NCBI GenBank assembly: GCA_050945275.1 | Contig: JBMNSQ010000035.1 | Location: 1 to 15,466, forward strand | Reading direction: 5' to 3' | Length of the DNA: 15,466 nt | DNA from: JAAYWY01 sp050945275 | Lineage (GTDB): Bacteria; Bacillota; DTU030; DUMP01 | Shown here: positions 8,375 through 14,691 of the stretch, piece by piece | Numbering within the stretch: position 1 is the first letter of the stretch | Layout of the letters: each line of letters begins with the position of its first letter | Notes under the pieces: generated by a model | Database searches by the model: none | The model's input: only the letters and a program-made list of their open reading frames with translations | Told to the model about the DNA's origin: nothing | Position numbers and translations under genes: made by a program

Positions 8375-8477
8375 GGTCTCACCTTCACTTGTACACTTGC
8401 ATGCAACTGCTATGCGTTTTCATAAACCTTATTCAGCATGCGTAGAGAAAAATCCTTCCCTGGAGCAATTTCTTTTG
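8375..8477. other. Gap between pheT and zapA
   Basis: A 103-bp spacer. I see no convincing terminator or promoter; there is a perfect 10-bp palindrome TTGCATGCAA (8397-8406) of unknown meaning. Read-through from pheT into zapA is possible. Confidence 0.5.
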
Positions 8478-10895
8478 TTAATGCCTTATCGAGGCCCCAA
8501 TTTTTGCTACAGCCTCATCTAAGATAGCATCCATATAGGGGTTAACTTCTTCTTCCGTCAAGGTGTGGTCCTTGGCCCTAAATACCAGTGAATAAGCAAG
8601 ACTCTTATATCCTGAAGGAATAGGTTTGCCCTGATAAACATCAAATAGTTTTAGTTCCACCAGATAAGGACCGGCAACTTGTCGGATGGTTTCGGTTGCC
8701 TTAGCAGATTCAACGTGTTCAGGCACAGTCAGAGCTAGGTCACGTTCTATACCCGGAAAACGCGGTAAGGGTTGATATCTTGTTGTAAGATGCATATGGG
8801 GTAGCAACGCTGTGAGGTTCAGTTCCAAGGCATATATCCTGCCGCTTAAGTGGAATGCTTCGGCCACATCAGGATGAAGTTCGCCAAAAGTGGCTACTAC
8901 GCTACTGGCTACTTCCAAACCGGCCTGCCGACCTGGATGGTAAAACGAAGTTGTTGTGGTCACAAATTTCCCGTTAACCCCAAGTTCACTTATTATACTT
9001 TCCAATATGCCTTTAATTCGGTAAAAATCATTTTCACGTGGTGCATTCTGCCATGATTGTTCTTCTGCCAGCCCACTCAAGACTATCGCTACCTGCCGCG
9101 GCATAATTGGTAATTCTGTTAGCGGCAGCTGCTGGGGCAGGTAAACCCGGTTTATCTCAAAAATATTAATGGAACGAGCCTTACGCCGCTGGTTGGTAGC
9201 TGTCACTTCCAATAAACTAGGTACTAACGTGGTGCGTAGAACTGATTGTTCCTGGCTAAGAGGAAACAGAAGCGGTATCTGCTGTTTTTTCTTATCAGCA
9301 GGTTCTAGCTTGAGCTTATCAATGCATGCATGGTCAATGAAGCTATAGGTTTGAACTTCGCTCAAACCAAAGCTTAGTAAGCGACGCTTTATCATATGTT
9401 CCATTTTGATTTCCAGCGGTTCTTTGCCTATCTCTAATTTTCCTTCCAAGGGCGTAGCCGGGATGTTATCAAAACCGTATAATCGCGCCACTTCTTCCAC
9501 CAAATCAGCTTCCTGTTTCAAATCCGGACGAAAGGTGGGGATTGTTACCGTAAAGGAAGTATCGTCCGTTGAAACCACATCTAGTTGCAATTTGCCAAGA
9601 GCCTCTTTCATAAACTCGTCTGTCACCGGCGCACCGATCAGTTGGCGTACGCGGTTCAGGTTTATCTTAATTGTCGATGGTAAGACGGGCTCAGGATAAA
9701 CATCAGAAATAGCAACCAATTCGCCGGCATTTAACTCTTGGAGCAAAGCCTGGACACGCAGAACCGCATAAAGAGCTCCATTAGGATCTACGTTGCGCTC
9801 GTAGCGAAAAGATGCTTCCGTGCGAAAACCCAATGAGCGGGCTGTGCGGCGGATGTTGATGTTGTCAAAACAAGCCGATTCCAGCAACACCATTTTAGTA
9901 TCCGGTGTCACCTCCGAAGCAAGACCGCCCATAACACCAGCCAATCCTTGTGGTTTTTCACCGTCGGCAATAACTAGCATTTCTTCAGTTAATGTATGGG
10001 TGGTTCCATCTAGCGTCATTAATGTCTCACCAGGCTGTGCCCGACGGACAATTATCTTGTCTTGCGCTAGTGTAGAACAGTCAAAGGCGTGCAAGGGTTG
10101 GCCTGTTTCCAACATAACATAATTAGTGATATCAACGATAGAGTTGATTGGCCTCATGCCGGCTGCTGTCAATCGCCGCCTGAGCCAACCCGGCGATGGC
10201 GCTATAGAAATATTAGAAATCAAAGCACCGACATAGCGAAAACAAAGGTCGGGAGTAGCAATTGTGATATCCGGTGGCGGTAACGTTTGGGCCTGATGCG
10301 CACCAGGGTTACCGACTTTTGGCAAAACCAGTTTTGCATTCATGGCAGCAGCTACTTCTCGCGCAACTCCGATTATGCTCAAACAGTCAGCCCGGTTAGG
10401 AGTTACTTCTACATCAAGCACAATGTCACCAATGTCCAGAAATTCAGCTACATTGGTGCCTAACACTGCATCATCGGGCAAAATCAGTATTCCATGGGGT
10501 TGTTTTTCAGATAACCCTAATTCCTCGGAAGAGCAAAGCATACCATCAGACAATAAACCCCGGAAGCGAGCAGCCTCAATGGCTTGACCGCCAGGCAATA
10601 TTGCTCCTGTCAGCGCCAGCGGAACTTTAAGCCCCGGCCTTAAGTTGCTAGCACCAGTTATAACTTGTTTGTAGCCACAAGCGCCTGCATCTACCTTGAC
10701 CACCCACAGATGGCTAGCATCAGGATGAGATGTTATCTCTTTTACCTCGGCCACAACAATCTGATTTTCTCCGGTTCCGACCCTGTCAATGCTGTCCACT
10801 TCCAAACCAGCCAAGGTTAGCATATCGGCTAGTTCTTTCGGGGACGGCAGCTTTTCCGACAAATATTCCTGAAGCCAACTATACGGGACTCGCAT
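8478..10895 (-). CDS. pheT: Phenylalanyl-tRNA synthetase beta subunit
   Basis: Beta chain of the alpha2-beta2 PheRS, 805 residues, full length (Bacillus 804). It carries editing and tRNA-binding functions. Domains in order: N-terminal MRVPYSWLQEYL; an EMAP-II-like OB tRNA-binding domain (about 42-150, with HPDASHLWVVKVD and ITGASNLRPG); the B3/B4 editing region (about 215-385, with TPNRADCLSIIGVAREVAA before it and FRTEASFRYERNVDP inside); the B5 domain (about 405-475, ending in RPDLKQEADLVEEVARLYG); a catalytic-like core (about 480-700); and a C-terminal FDX-ACB anticodon-binding domain (about 710-805, with RFPGIERDLALTVP). AAGGAGGG sits 6 nt before the ATG, 18 nt after pheS. It is co-transcribed with pheS under the Phe T-box. 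Confidence 0.97.
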   Translation of the reverse strand: MRVPYSWLQEYLSEKLPSPKELADMLTLAGLEVDSIDRVGTGENQIVVAEVKEITSHPDASHLWVVKVDAGACGYKQVITGASNLRPGLKVPLALTGAILPGGQAIEAARFRGLLSDGMLCSSEELGLSEKQPHGILILPDDAVLGTNVAEFLDIGDIVLDVEVTPNRADCLSIIGVAREVAAAMNAKLVLPKVGNPGAHQAQTLPPPDITIATPDLCFRYVGALISNISIAPSPGWLRRRLTAAGMRPINSIVDITNYVMLETGQPLHAFDCSTLAQDKIIVRRAQPGETLMTLDGTTHTLTEEMLVIADGEKPQGLAGVMGGLASEVTPDTKMVLLESACFDNINIRRTARSLGFRTEASFRYERNVDPNGALYAVLRVQALLQELNAGELVAISDVYPEPVLPSTIKINLNRVRQLIGAPVTDEFMKEALGKLQLDVVSTDDTSFTVTIPTFRPDLKQEADLVEEVARLYGFDNIPATPLEGKLEIGKEPLEIKMEHMIKRRLLSFGLSEVQTYSFIDHACIDKLKLEPADKKKQQIPLLFPLSQEQSVLRTTLVPSLLEVTATNQRRKARSINIFEINRVYLPQQLPLTELPIMPRQVAIVLSGLAEEQSWQNAPRENDFYRIKGILESIISELGVNGKFVTTTTSFYHPGRQAGLEVASSVVATFGELHPDVAEAFHLSGRIYALELNLTALLPHMHLTTRYQPLPRFPGIERDLALTVPEHVESAKATETIRQVAGPYLVELKLFDVYQGKPIPSGYKSLAYSLVFRAKDHTLTEEEVNPYMDAILDEAVAKIGASIRH

Positions 10896-10913
10896 ATTGT
10901 ATCCCTCCTTACG

Positions 10914-11939
10914 TTAGAACTGGTATAGAAAACGAAGGTCGTTTTCGTAAAAAAGGCGAATATCATCGATACCATATTTTAGCATAGCAATTCTATCAGG
11001 ACCCAAGCCAATAGCAAACCCGGATACCTTATTTGGGTCATAGCCAGCTATCTCTAACACCTTAGGATGTACCATACCACATCCCAGAATCTCTATCCAG
11101 CCCGTACCTTTACAGATGCTGCATCCCTCGCCGTCACACATAAAACAAGAAATATCCACCTCGGCACTAGGCTCGGTAAACGGGAAAAAGCTGGGGCGCA
11201 GACGTATCTGCCTTTGTTCGCCAAACAGTTCCCGTGTAAGCAAGAGAAGAGTTTCCTTGAGGTTAGCAAAACTCACATTCTCGTCCACCACCAGAACTTC
11301 CGTCTGGTAAAACATAGGCGAATGGGTTGCATCGGCCGGATCCCGCCGGTAACAGCGCCCCGGACAGATAACCCTTACCGGAACTTGAGGAGCCATCCGC
11401 TCCAGCGTACGGGCCTGAAACGGTGACGTATGGGTTCTTAGCAAAATCTCTTCTGTTAAATAAAAGCTGTCTTGCATATCCCGTGCCGGATGGAATTTTG
11501 GGATATTCAAAGCCTCAAAATTGTAGTAGTCGTATTCCACCTCTGGGCATTCCACAACATCAAAGCCCATCCGTTGGCACGTGTCTACTATTTCCTCTAA
11601 CACCAGCGACAGTGGATGCCGATATCCAACAGTTGGCCTAATTCCCGGCAAAGTAACATCCAATGTTTCTTTTTCTATCTGTTTTTCTCGAAGTGACGCT
11701 GCAATATCGTTCATACGGCGAGTTAGCTCTGTATCTAGCCGGTTACGAATTTCGTTGGCCAATTGGCCGATACGGGGCCGGTCCTCAGGAGAAATATCCT
11801 TCATTATTCGTAAAATTTGAGTTAGCTCTCCCTTACGACCCAAGAATCGAACACGGACTTTGTCTAGCTCTTCTTGGGACCTAGACACTGATACCAACTG
11901 CATAGCATCATCCAATAATGACCTTAGTTTGCCTTCCAT
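10914..11939 (-). CDS. pheS: Phenylalanyl-tRNA synthetase alpha subunit
   Basis: Catalytic class II subunit of PheRS, 341 residues (Bacillus 344). An N-terminal coiled coil (about 1-95) contacts tRNA-Phe. The catalytic domain shows THTSPFQAR, the motif 2 region GRCYRRDPADATHSPMFYQTE, the Cys cluster CFMCDGEGCSICKGTGW that probably binds zinc, GCGMVHP, and motif 3 GFAIGLGPDRIAMLKYGI. An oddity is that the usual FHQxEG is FYQTEV: Gln and Glu, which contact the substrate, are kept, but His becomes Tyr and Gly becomes Val. The ATG at 11939 was chosen because AAGGAGGG lies 8 nt upstream; an in-frame ATG at 11981 lies inside the T-box terminator and would add a non-homologous extension. pheT follows. 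Confidence 0.97.
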   Translation of the reverse strand: MEGKLRSLLDDAMQLVSVSRSQEELDKVRVRFLGRKGELTQILRIMKDISPEDRPRIGQLANEIRNRLDTELTRRMNDIAASLREKQIEKETLDVTLPGIRPTVGYRHPLSLVLEEIVDTCQRMGFDVVECPEVEYDYYNFEALNIPKFHPARDMQDSFYLTEEILLRTHTSPFQARTLERMAPQVPVRVICPGRCYRRDPADATHSPMFYQTEVLVVDENVSFANLKETLLLLTRELFGEQRQIRLRPSFFPFTEPSAEVDISCFMCDGEGCSICKGTGWIEILGCGMVHPKVLEIAGYDPNKVSGFAIGLGPDRIAMLKYGIDDIRLFYENDLRFLYQF

Positions 11940-11962
11940 TGTCTTGCCCTCCTTCTGGTAAC

Positions 11963-11994
11963 AAAAAAAGCCATCTCCCAAAGGGACGAAGGCT
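11963..11994 (-). terminator. Attenuator hairpin of the pheS T-box
   Basis: The arms 11969-11979 and 11983-11994 pair with one mismatch and one bulge and are followed on the minus strand by seven T. They contain the CGTCCC segment also found in the tyrS and infC attenuators. The hairpin lies 24 nt before the pheS ATG. Confidence 0.87.
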
Positions 11995-12190
11995 CTATTC
12001 GTGGTACCACCCTATTTCGATGTCAAAGAACATCCTTATAGCCAGTAACGGGGCCAACCGGCACAGCCTACTAATACTTCAGCCTGCAGCTCAGAAGCGA
12101 ACTTCGATCGTGCCTAGCCCAGCGTAGCTCTCAGTCACGGCTATCGCCTCCCTGTAGGGTAGAGCCGATCTACTCTCTTCCTCGTCGCCA
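11963..12190 (-). ncRNA. T-box leader of pheST (phenylalanine specifier)
   Basis: tRNA-Phe-sensing attenuator. The minus strand shows a Stem I region, specifier TTC followed by G (plus 12099-12101), the conserved CTGCAGG, the T-box core AGGGTGGTACCACG (within 12000-12016; CACG instead of the usual CGCG) and a terminator before pheS. The specifier is 16 nt from the end of CTGCAGG, exactly as in the tyrS leader. The 5' boundary is approximate. Confidence 0.92.
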
Positions 12191-12209
12191 TAACCTATTG
12201 ACTGATTTT

Positions 12210-12299
12210 CTAATGAAGCATTAACTTCCGATAAACCAGATAGGCGATGACAGACCCGGTGCTCTCAAATAATCGCCAAAAAAAGTCCGCGGTCATCAT
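12210..12299 (-). CDS. YqzL-like small protein (29 residues)
   Basis: A 30-codon frame lies between the pheS promoter and the T-box. It begins with ATG ATG and reads MMTADFFWRLFESTGS, then VIAYLVYRK and a short tail. The pattern W-x-L-F-x-x-T-G-S-x-x-A-Y-L-V-Y-R/K is what I know from YqzL-like proteins (Pfam YqzL), small Firmicutes proteins of unknown function; in Bacillus yqzL sits between era and recO. A GAGGGGTGG ribosome binding site lies 7 nt upstream of the first ATG. A CCCC run about 10 nt further upstream could pair with it and mask it. The promoter at 12345-12373 would transcribe it ahead of the T-box, so its expression should not depend on tRNA-Phe charging. No experiment can be seen here; the family call rests on a short motif. 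Confidence 0.68.
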   Translation of the reverse strand: MMTADFFWRLFESTGSVIAYLVYRKLMLH

Positions 12300-12344
12300 G
12301 CGCTATCCACCCCTCTTTTGTACTGGGGAGATCTTCTGGCCTTG

Positions 12345-12373
12345 ATTATAGCATAAGGTTCGTCTATTTACAA
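12345..12373 (-). promoter_or_regulatory. Sigma-A type promoter of the yqzL-like gene and pheST
   Basis: -35 TTGTAA (12368-12373) and -10 TATAAT (12345-12350) with a 17-bp spacer on the minus strand. The -35 lies inside the last codons of the upstream methyltransferase gene, whose stop is at 12364-12366. The start site is expected near 12338, about 400 nt before pheS. Confidence 0.82.
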
Positions 12374-13185
12374 CTATGGGAGATTGAACGCTGACGGACA
12401 ATTTCAAACAACACCACGGCCGCTGCAATAGCTACATTGAGCGATTCCACTGGCGAAGTTAGCGGTATAGATAATTTTCGGCCCTTATTTTTGGCAATTA
12501 ATTCAGGGCTAATACCGGCACCTTCGTTACCAAAAACGAGCAGCGTCGGCTTGGTAAAGTCAACCTCCCACAAAGGTACCCCGCCTTCGGGAACAGTAAA
12601 TACCGGTTGCCAGCCCCCACTTAAGCAGCGATCATATAAATCACGGCCGCTGTCGGCCACAGCTTTTACCGGCAATCTGAATAAAGATCCCATGCTTGCT
12701 CGAATAACTTTATCACCATAACGATAAGCCGAACCAGTAGTAAGAAATACTCCTCCGGCACCGGCTGCTTCTGCCGTACGAATAATAGTCCCCACGTTAC
12801 CTGGATCCTGGATCTGGTCCCCCAGAACAATAAGATCGGTTGCTTTCACGATGGCATCAACGGTGGGCAGAGACGGGAACTGCACCACCGCTACTAATCC
12901 AGACGGGGAATCTGTTTCAGAGACACTGGCCAGTACATAAGAAGTAGTGGCTACCATAGGAACGCCTTGGCATTCCAAGTCTTGCAGCAGCGCCAGGCTC
13001 CGAGAGTCATAAGCCACATCTTGACAGTACAAGACAGTATCAATAATGCAACCGGATAAGACAGCTTCTTCAAGTAACCGTACACCTTCGACTAAAAACT
13101 GCCCCTTTGTCCGGCGAGTTTTATTATTGCGCAAGGCACGCACATCTCGTATTAAAGGATTTTGGCGTGACTTTATAATCACCAT
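12364..13185 (-). CDS. SPOUT (SpoU/TrmH family) 23S rRNA 2'-O-methyltransferase, likely RlmP (YsgA)
   Basis: AdoMet-dependent RNA ribose methyltransferase with a trefoil-knot fold, 273 residues. An N-terminal L30e-like substrate-binding domain (about 1-105; SRQNPLIRDVRAL, FLVEGVRLLEEA) precedes the SpoU domain (about 117-265) with motif 1 DPGNVGTIIRTAEAAG (127-142; N130, R136), motif 2 FGNEGAGIS (218-226) and motif 3 PVESLNVAIAAAVVLFE (245-261). In Bacillus the gene at this place before pheS, ysgA, encodes RlmP, which methylates G2553 in the A-loop of 23S rRNA; I infer the same target from synteny. RlmB-like or other TrmH-family specificity is the alternative. The ATG at 13185 has only a weak site (GGAG 12 nt upstream, AGG closer). 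It lies about 70 nt after the rplT hairpin; no strong promoter is evident there. Confidence 0.9.
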   Translation of the reverse strand: MVIIKSRQNPLIRDVRALRNNKTRRTKGQFLVEGVRLLEEAVLSGCIIDTVLYCQDVAYDSRSLALLQDLECQGVPMVATTSYVLASVSETDSPSGLVAVVQFPSLPTVDAIVKATDLIVLGDQIQDPGNVGTIIRTAEAAGAGGVFLTTGSAYRYGDKVIRASMGSLFRLPVKAVADSGRDLYDRCLSGGWQPVFTVPEGGVPLWEVDFTKPTLLVFGNEGAGISPELIAKNKGRKLSIPLTSPVESLNVAIAAAVVLFEIVRQRSISHSCK

Positions 13186-13255
13186 ACCTAAATTCGCTCC
13201 AACTGATTAGTGTTTTATTACAGTCTGCCCCACTATAGAGGCAACTTACAAGGTA

Positions 13256-13277
13256 ACCCGGGCTGATAGGCCCGGGT
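13256..13277 (-). terminator. Hairpin after rplT, probable (partial) terminator
   Basis: Perfect 8-bp GC-rich arms (13256-13263, 13270-13277; acccgggc/gcccgggt) with a 6-nt loop lie directly after the rplT stop. The following minus-strand sequence TACCTTG is a poor U-tract, so termination may be leaky and allow transcription into the methyltransferase gene, or the hairpin may stabilise the mRNA 3' end. Confidence 0.6.
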
Positions 13278-13280
13278 AAA

Positions 13281-13643
13281 TTACTTAGCAGCTATATTCT
13301 CTTTTGCTAAGGCAACTAACTGTGAAAATGCTTTATCGTCGTGTATAGCGATTTCGGCTAGCATTTTCCGGTTAACCCCCACACCAGCTAATTTTAGACC
13401 ATTAATAAGCCTGCTATAAGTCATCCCTTTAGACCTGGCTGCAGCGTTGATTCTAGCAATCCATAGCCGCCTAAAGTCACGCTTTTTGGCCCTACGATCC
13501 CGCCGGGCATAAAACAGTGCTTTTAAAACACTTTCGTTAGCGGCTTTAAATGTACGACTTCTTGCGCCACGATATCCCCGGGCTAGTCTTAGTATTTTCT
13601 TATGACGGCGCCTGCCGGTGACACCGCGTTTTACTCTTGGCAT
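13281..13643 (-). CDS. rplT: 50S ribosomal protein L20
   Basis: A 120-residue primary 23S rRNA-binding protein needed early in large-subunit assembly. The sequence is typical: the basic N-terminus MPRVKRGVTGRRRHKKILRL, then GYRGARSRTFKAANESVLKAL, FYARRDRRAKKRDFRRLWI, ARINAAARSKGMTYSRLI and a globular tail. GAGGAGG lies about 8 nt before the ATG. It is the last gene of infC-rpmI-rplT, 30 nt after rpmI, and is followed by a GC-rich hairpin. In Bacillus L20 represses this operon by binding the mRNA leader; the leader seen upstream of infC here suggests the same feedback. Confidence 0.98.
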   Translation of the reverse strand: MPRVKRGVTGRRRHKKILRLARGYRGARSRTFKAANESVLKALFYARRDRRAKKRDFRRLWIARINAAARSKGMTYSRLINGLKLAGVGVNRKMLAEIAIHDDKAFSQLVALAKENIAAK

Positions 13644-13673
13644 GATTAGAGCCTCCTCGTGTCAACAATTGAC

Positions 13674-13871
13674 TTATGCGTATGGCAACATTTTACGTAC
13701 GCGTTCATAATCAGTGCTGTGTACTAGAGCAGTTTTGCGCAGTTGGCGTTTACGCTTAGCAGTCTTATGGCCTAATAGGTGACTCTTAAACGCCTGGGCC
13801 CGTTTAATCTTCTTAGTGGCCGTAAACTTAAACCTTTTGGCCGCGCTGCGACGTGTCTTCATTTTTGGCAT
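13674..13871 (-). CDS. rpmI: 50S ribosomal protein L35
   Basis: A 65-residue very basic large-subunit protein with the family hallmarks MPKMKTRRSAAKRFK, an internal HLLGHKTAKRKRQLRK segment and the C-terminal MLPYA. Length and both ends match the family. The GGGAGGT ribosome binding site lies within the end of infC, whose TAG is only 2 nt before the ATG, so the three genes of this operon are tightly coupled. Confidence 0.98.
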   Translation of the reverse strand: MPKMKTRRSAAKRFKFTATKKIKRAQAFKSHLLGHKTAKRKRQLRKTALVHSTDYERVRKMLPYA

Positions 13872-13873
13872 TG

Positions 13874-14401
13874 CTACTTACCTCCCTTTTCCTCAGACCG
13901 TGGGGTAAGAATCATTATCATCTGCGACCCTTCTAAACGTGGCATCCGCTCTACCGAGCCTAAATCCTTTATCTCTTCAGCCATGCGTTCCAATAGCTGT
14001 TTGCCATTGTCAGCATGAACTACCTGGCGACCTCTAAAGCGTACAGAAACTTTAACTTTGTCACCATCAGTTAGAAAGCGCTTCGTATTTCTTAACTTGA
14101 CCTGATAGTCGTGCTCATCGATGGTGGGTCTTAGACGAATTTCTTTAATGGTAATAATCTTTTGTTTTTTGCGTGCCTCTTTTTCTCGCTTGCTTTGCTC
14201 ATACTTGTATCGGCCGTAGTTCATAATTCGGCATACAGGTGGCCTTGCATCGGGTGCAACGTTAACTAGGTCTAAGCCTTTTTCTTGAGCTCGCCGGAGA
14301 GCTTCCCGCGTCGGCATAATACCCAGTTGATTACCTGTATCGTCCACTAGGCGAACCTCACGGACGCGAATTTGTTCATTGACCTGTAGGTCTCTACTGA
14401 T
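13874..14401 (-). CDS. infC: Translation initiation factor IF-3, probable AUC start codon
   Basis: Binds the 30S subunit, blocks premature 50S joining and proofreads the start codon. 175 residues: the N-domain begins SRDLQVNEQIRVREVRLVDDTGNQLGI; linker and C-domain follow with PPVCRIMNYGRYKYEQSKREKEARKKQK, KEIRLRP and VKVSVRFRGRQ. A conventional start would be GTG at 14347, but that would remove the conserved first 18 residues and lacks a ribosome binding site. Between an in-frame TGA (14408-14410) and that GTG there is no ATG, GTG or TTG; ATC (14399-14401) sits 9 nt after GGAGG exactly where homologues begin. E. coli infC starts with AUU, which lets IF3 repress its own synthesis, and AUC would work likewise. 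First gene of infC-rpmI-rplT. Confidence 0.95.
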   Translation of the reverse strand: MSRDLQVNEQIRVREVRLVDDTGNQLGIMPTREALRRAQEKGLDLVNVAPDARPPVCRIMNYGRYKYEQSKREKEARKKQKIITIKEIRLRPTIDEHDYQVKLRNTKRFLTDGDKVKVSVRFRGRQVVHADNGKQLLERMAEEIKDLGSVERMPRLEGSQMIMILTPRSEEKGGK

Positions 14402-14427
14402 AGCGCGTCACCTCCAATATATTTGAG

Positions 14428-14465
14428 AAAACAAAACTAAGGGACGAGTACCACCCGCCCCTTAG
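14428..14465 (-). terminator. Attenuator hairpin upstream of infC
   Basis: A 13-bp stem (14437-14449 with 14453-14465, two G-U pairs in the RNA) with a 3-nt loop is followed on the minus strand by TTTTGTTTT. It is a very strong intrinsic terminator placed only 27 nt before the infC ribosome binding region, so it must be conditional. Confidence 0.9.
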
Positions 14466-14549
14466 AGACAATACGACCCTTGTCTTTAGGAACCCTGGTA
14501 ACAGCAATAGCGTTCCGGGGTGAGAAGCGGATGGCTTCTACTTACTTCG
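14428..14549 (-). ncRNA. infC-rpmI-rplT leader, probable ribosomal protein L20 leader
   Basis: From the inferred start near 14549 the minus-strand transcript can form AGAAGC/GCTTCT, GGAAC/GTTCC and GACAA/TTGTC hairpins ahead of the terminator. The CATCCGCTTCTCACC segment resembles what I recall from the Firmicutes L20 leader, where bound L20 favours termination. The class assignment rests on position and this segment, not on a covariance-model search. Confidence 0.72.
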
Positions 14550-14555
14550 GTCACA

Positions 14556-14584
14556 ACTATAGCATATTGCGAGGTCGTCGTCAA
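14556..14584 (-). promoter_or_regulatory. Sigma-A type promoter of infC-rpmI-rplT
   Basis: -35 TTGACG (14579-14584), 17 bp, -10 TATAGT (14556-14561) on the minus strand. Two further TTGAC copies lie just upstream (14596-14600, 14606-14610) but have no matching -10. Confidence 0.82.
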
Positions 14585-14615
14585 CACTCGTCTGTGTCAA
14601 TTGTAGTCAATCTGT

Positions 14616-14676
14616 GATAATGTCACCCTGTAACGGGACTTAGAAAATGTCACTATAAATAAAGGAGACATTTTCT
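14616..14676. repeat. Short direct and inverted repeats between ecfT and infC
   Basis: GATAATGTCAC (14616-14626) and GAAAATGTCAC (14643-14653) are direct repeats with one mismatch. The arm 14642-14651 (AGAAAATGTC) is also perfectly inverted at 14667-14676 with a 15-nt loop. The hairpin might terminate ecfT transcription, but it lacks a following T-run. The layout also resembles a leftover insertion-sequence end. Confidence 0.55.
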
Positions 14677-14691
14677 TGACTATTTCTCTGC

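Noticed and set aside
8397..8406. Perfect palindrome TTGCATGCAA between pheT and zapA
   Set aside because: Ten bases are too few to call an operator without a second copy or a known regulator nearby.
11940..11981. An upstream in-frame ATG that would extend PheS by 14 residues
   Set aside because: It lies inside the T-box terminator, the added residues have no counterpart in PheS, and a strong AAGGAGGG precedes the ATG at 11939.
12437..12721. Open frames of 60-120 codons antisense to the methyltransferase, pheS, pheT, mutS2 and the PBP gene
   Set aside because: They mirror strongly recognisable genes, lack ribosome binding sites and look like no known protein.
13186..13255. Possible promoter for the methyltransferase gene (TTGCCT ... 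TGTAAT or TAATAA on the minus strand)
   Set aside because: Spacing (16-18 nt) and hexamers are both mediocre; read-through from rplT explains expression equally well.
14436..14465. The infC attenuator contains GGGTGGTAC...CGTCCCTT, similar to a T-box core
   Set aside because: There is no separate antiterminator, no specifier loop aligned to CTGCAGG, and no aminoacyl-tRNA synthetase or amino-acid gene downstream; the match falls within a single self-complementary terminator.
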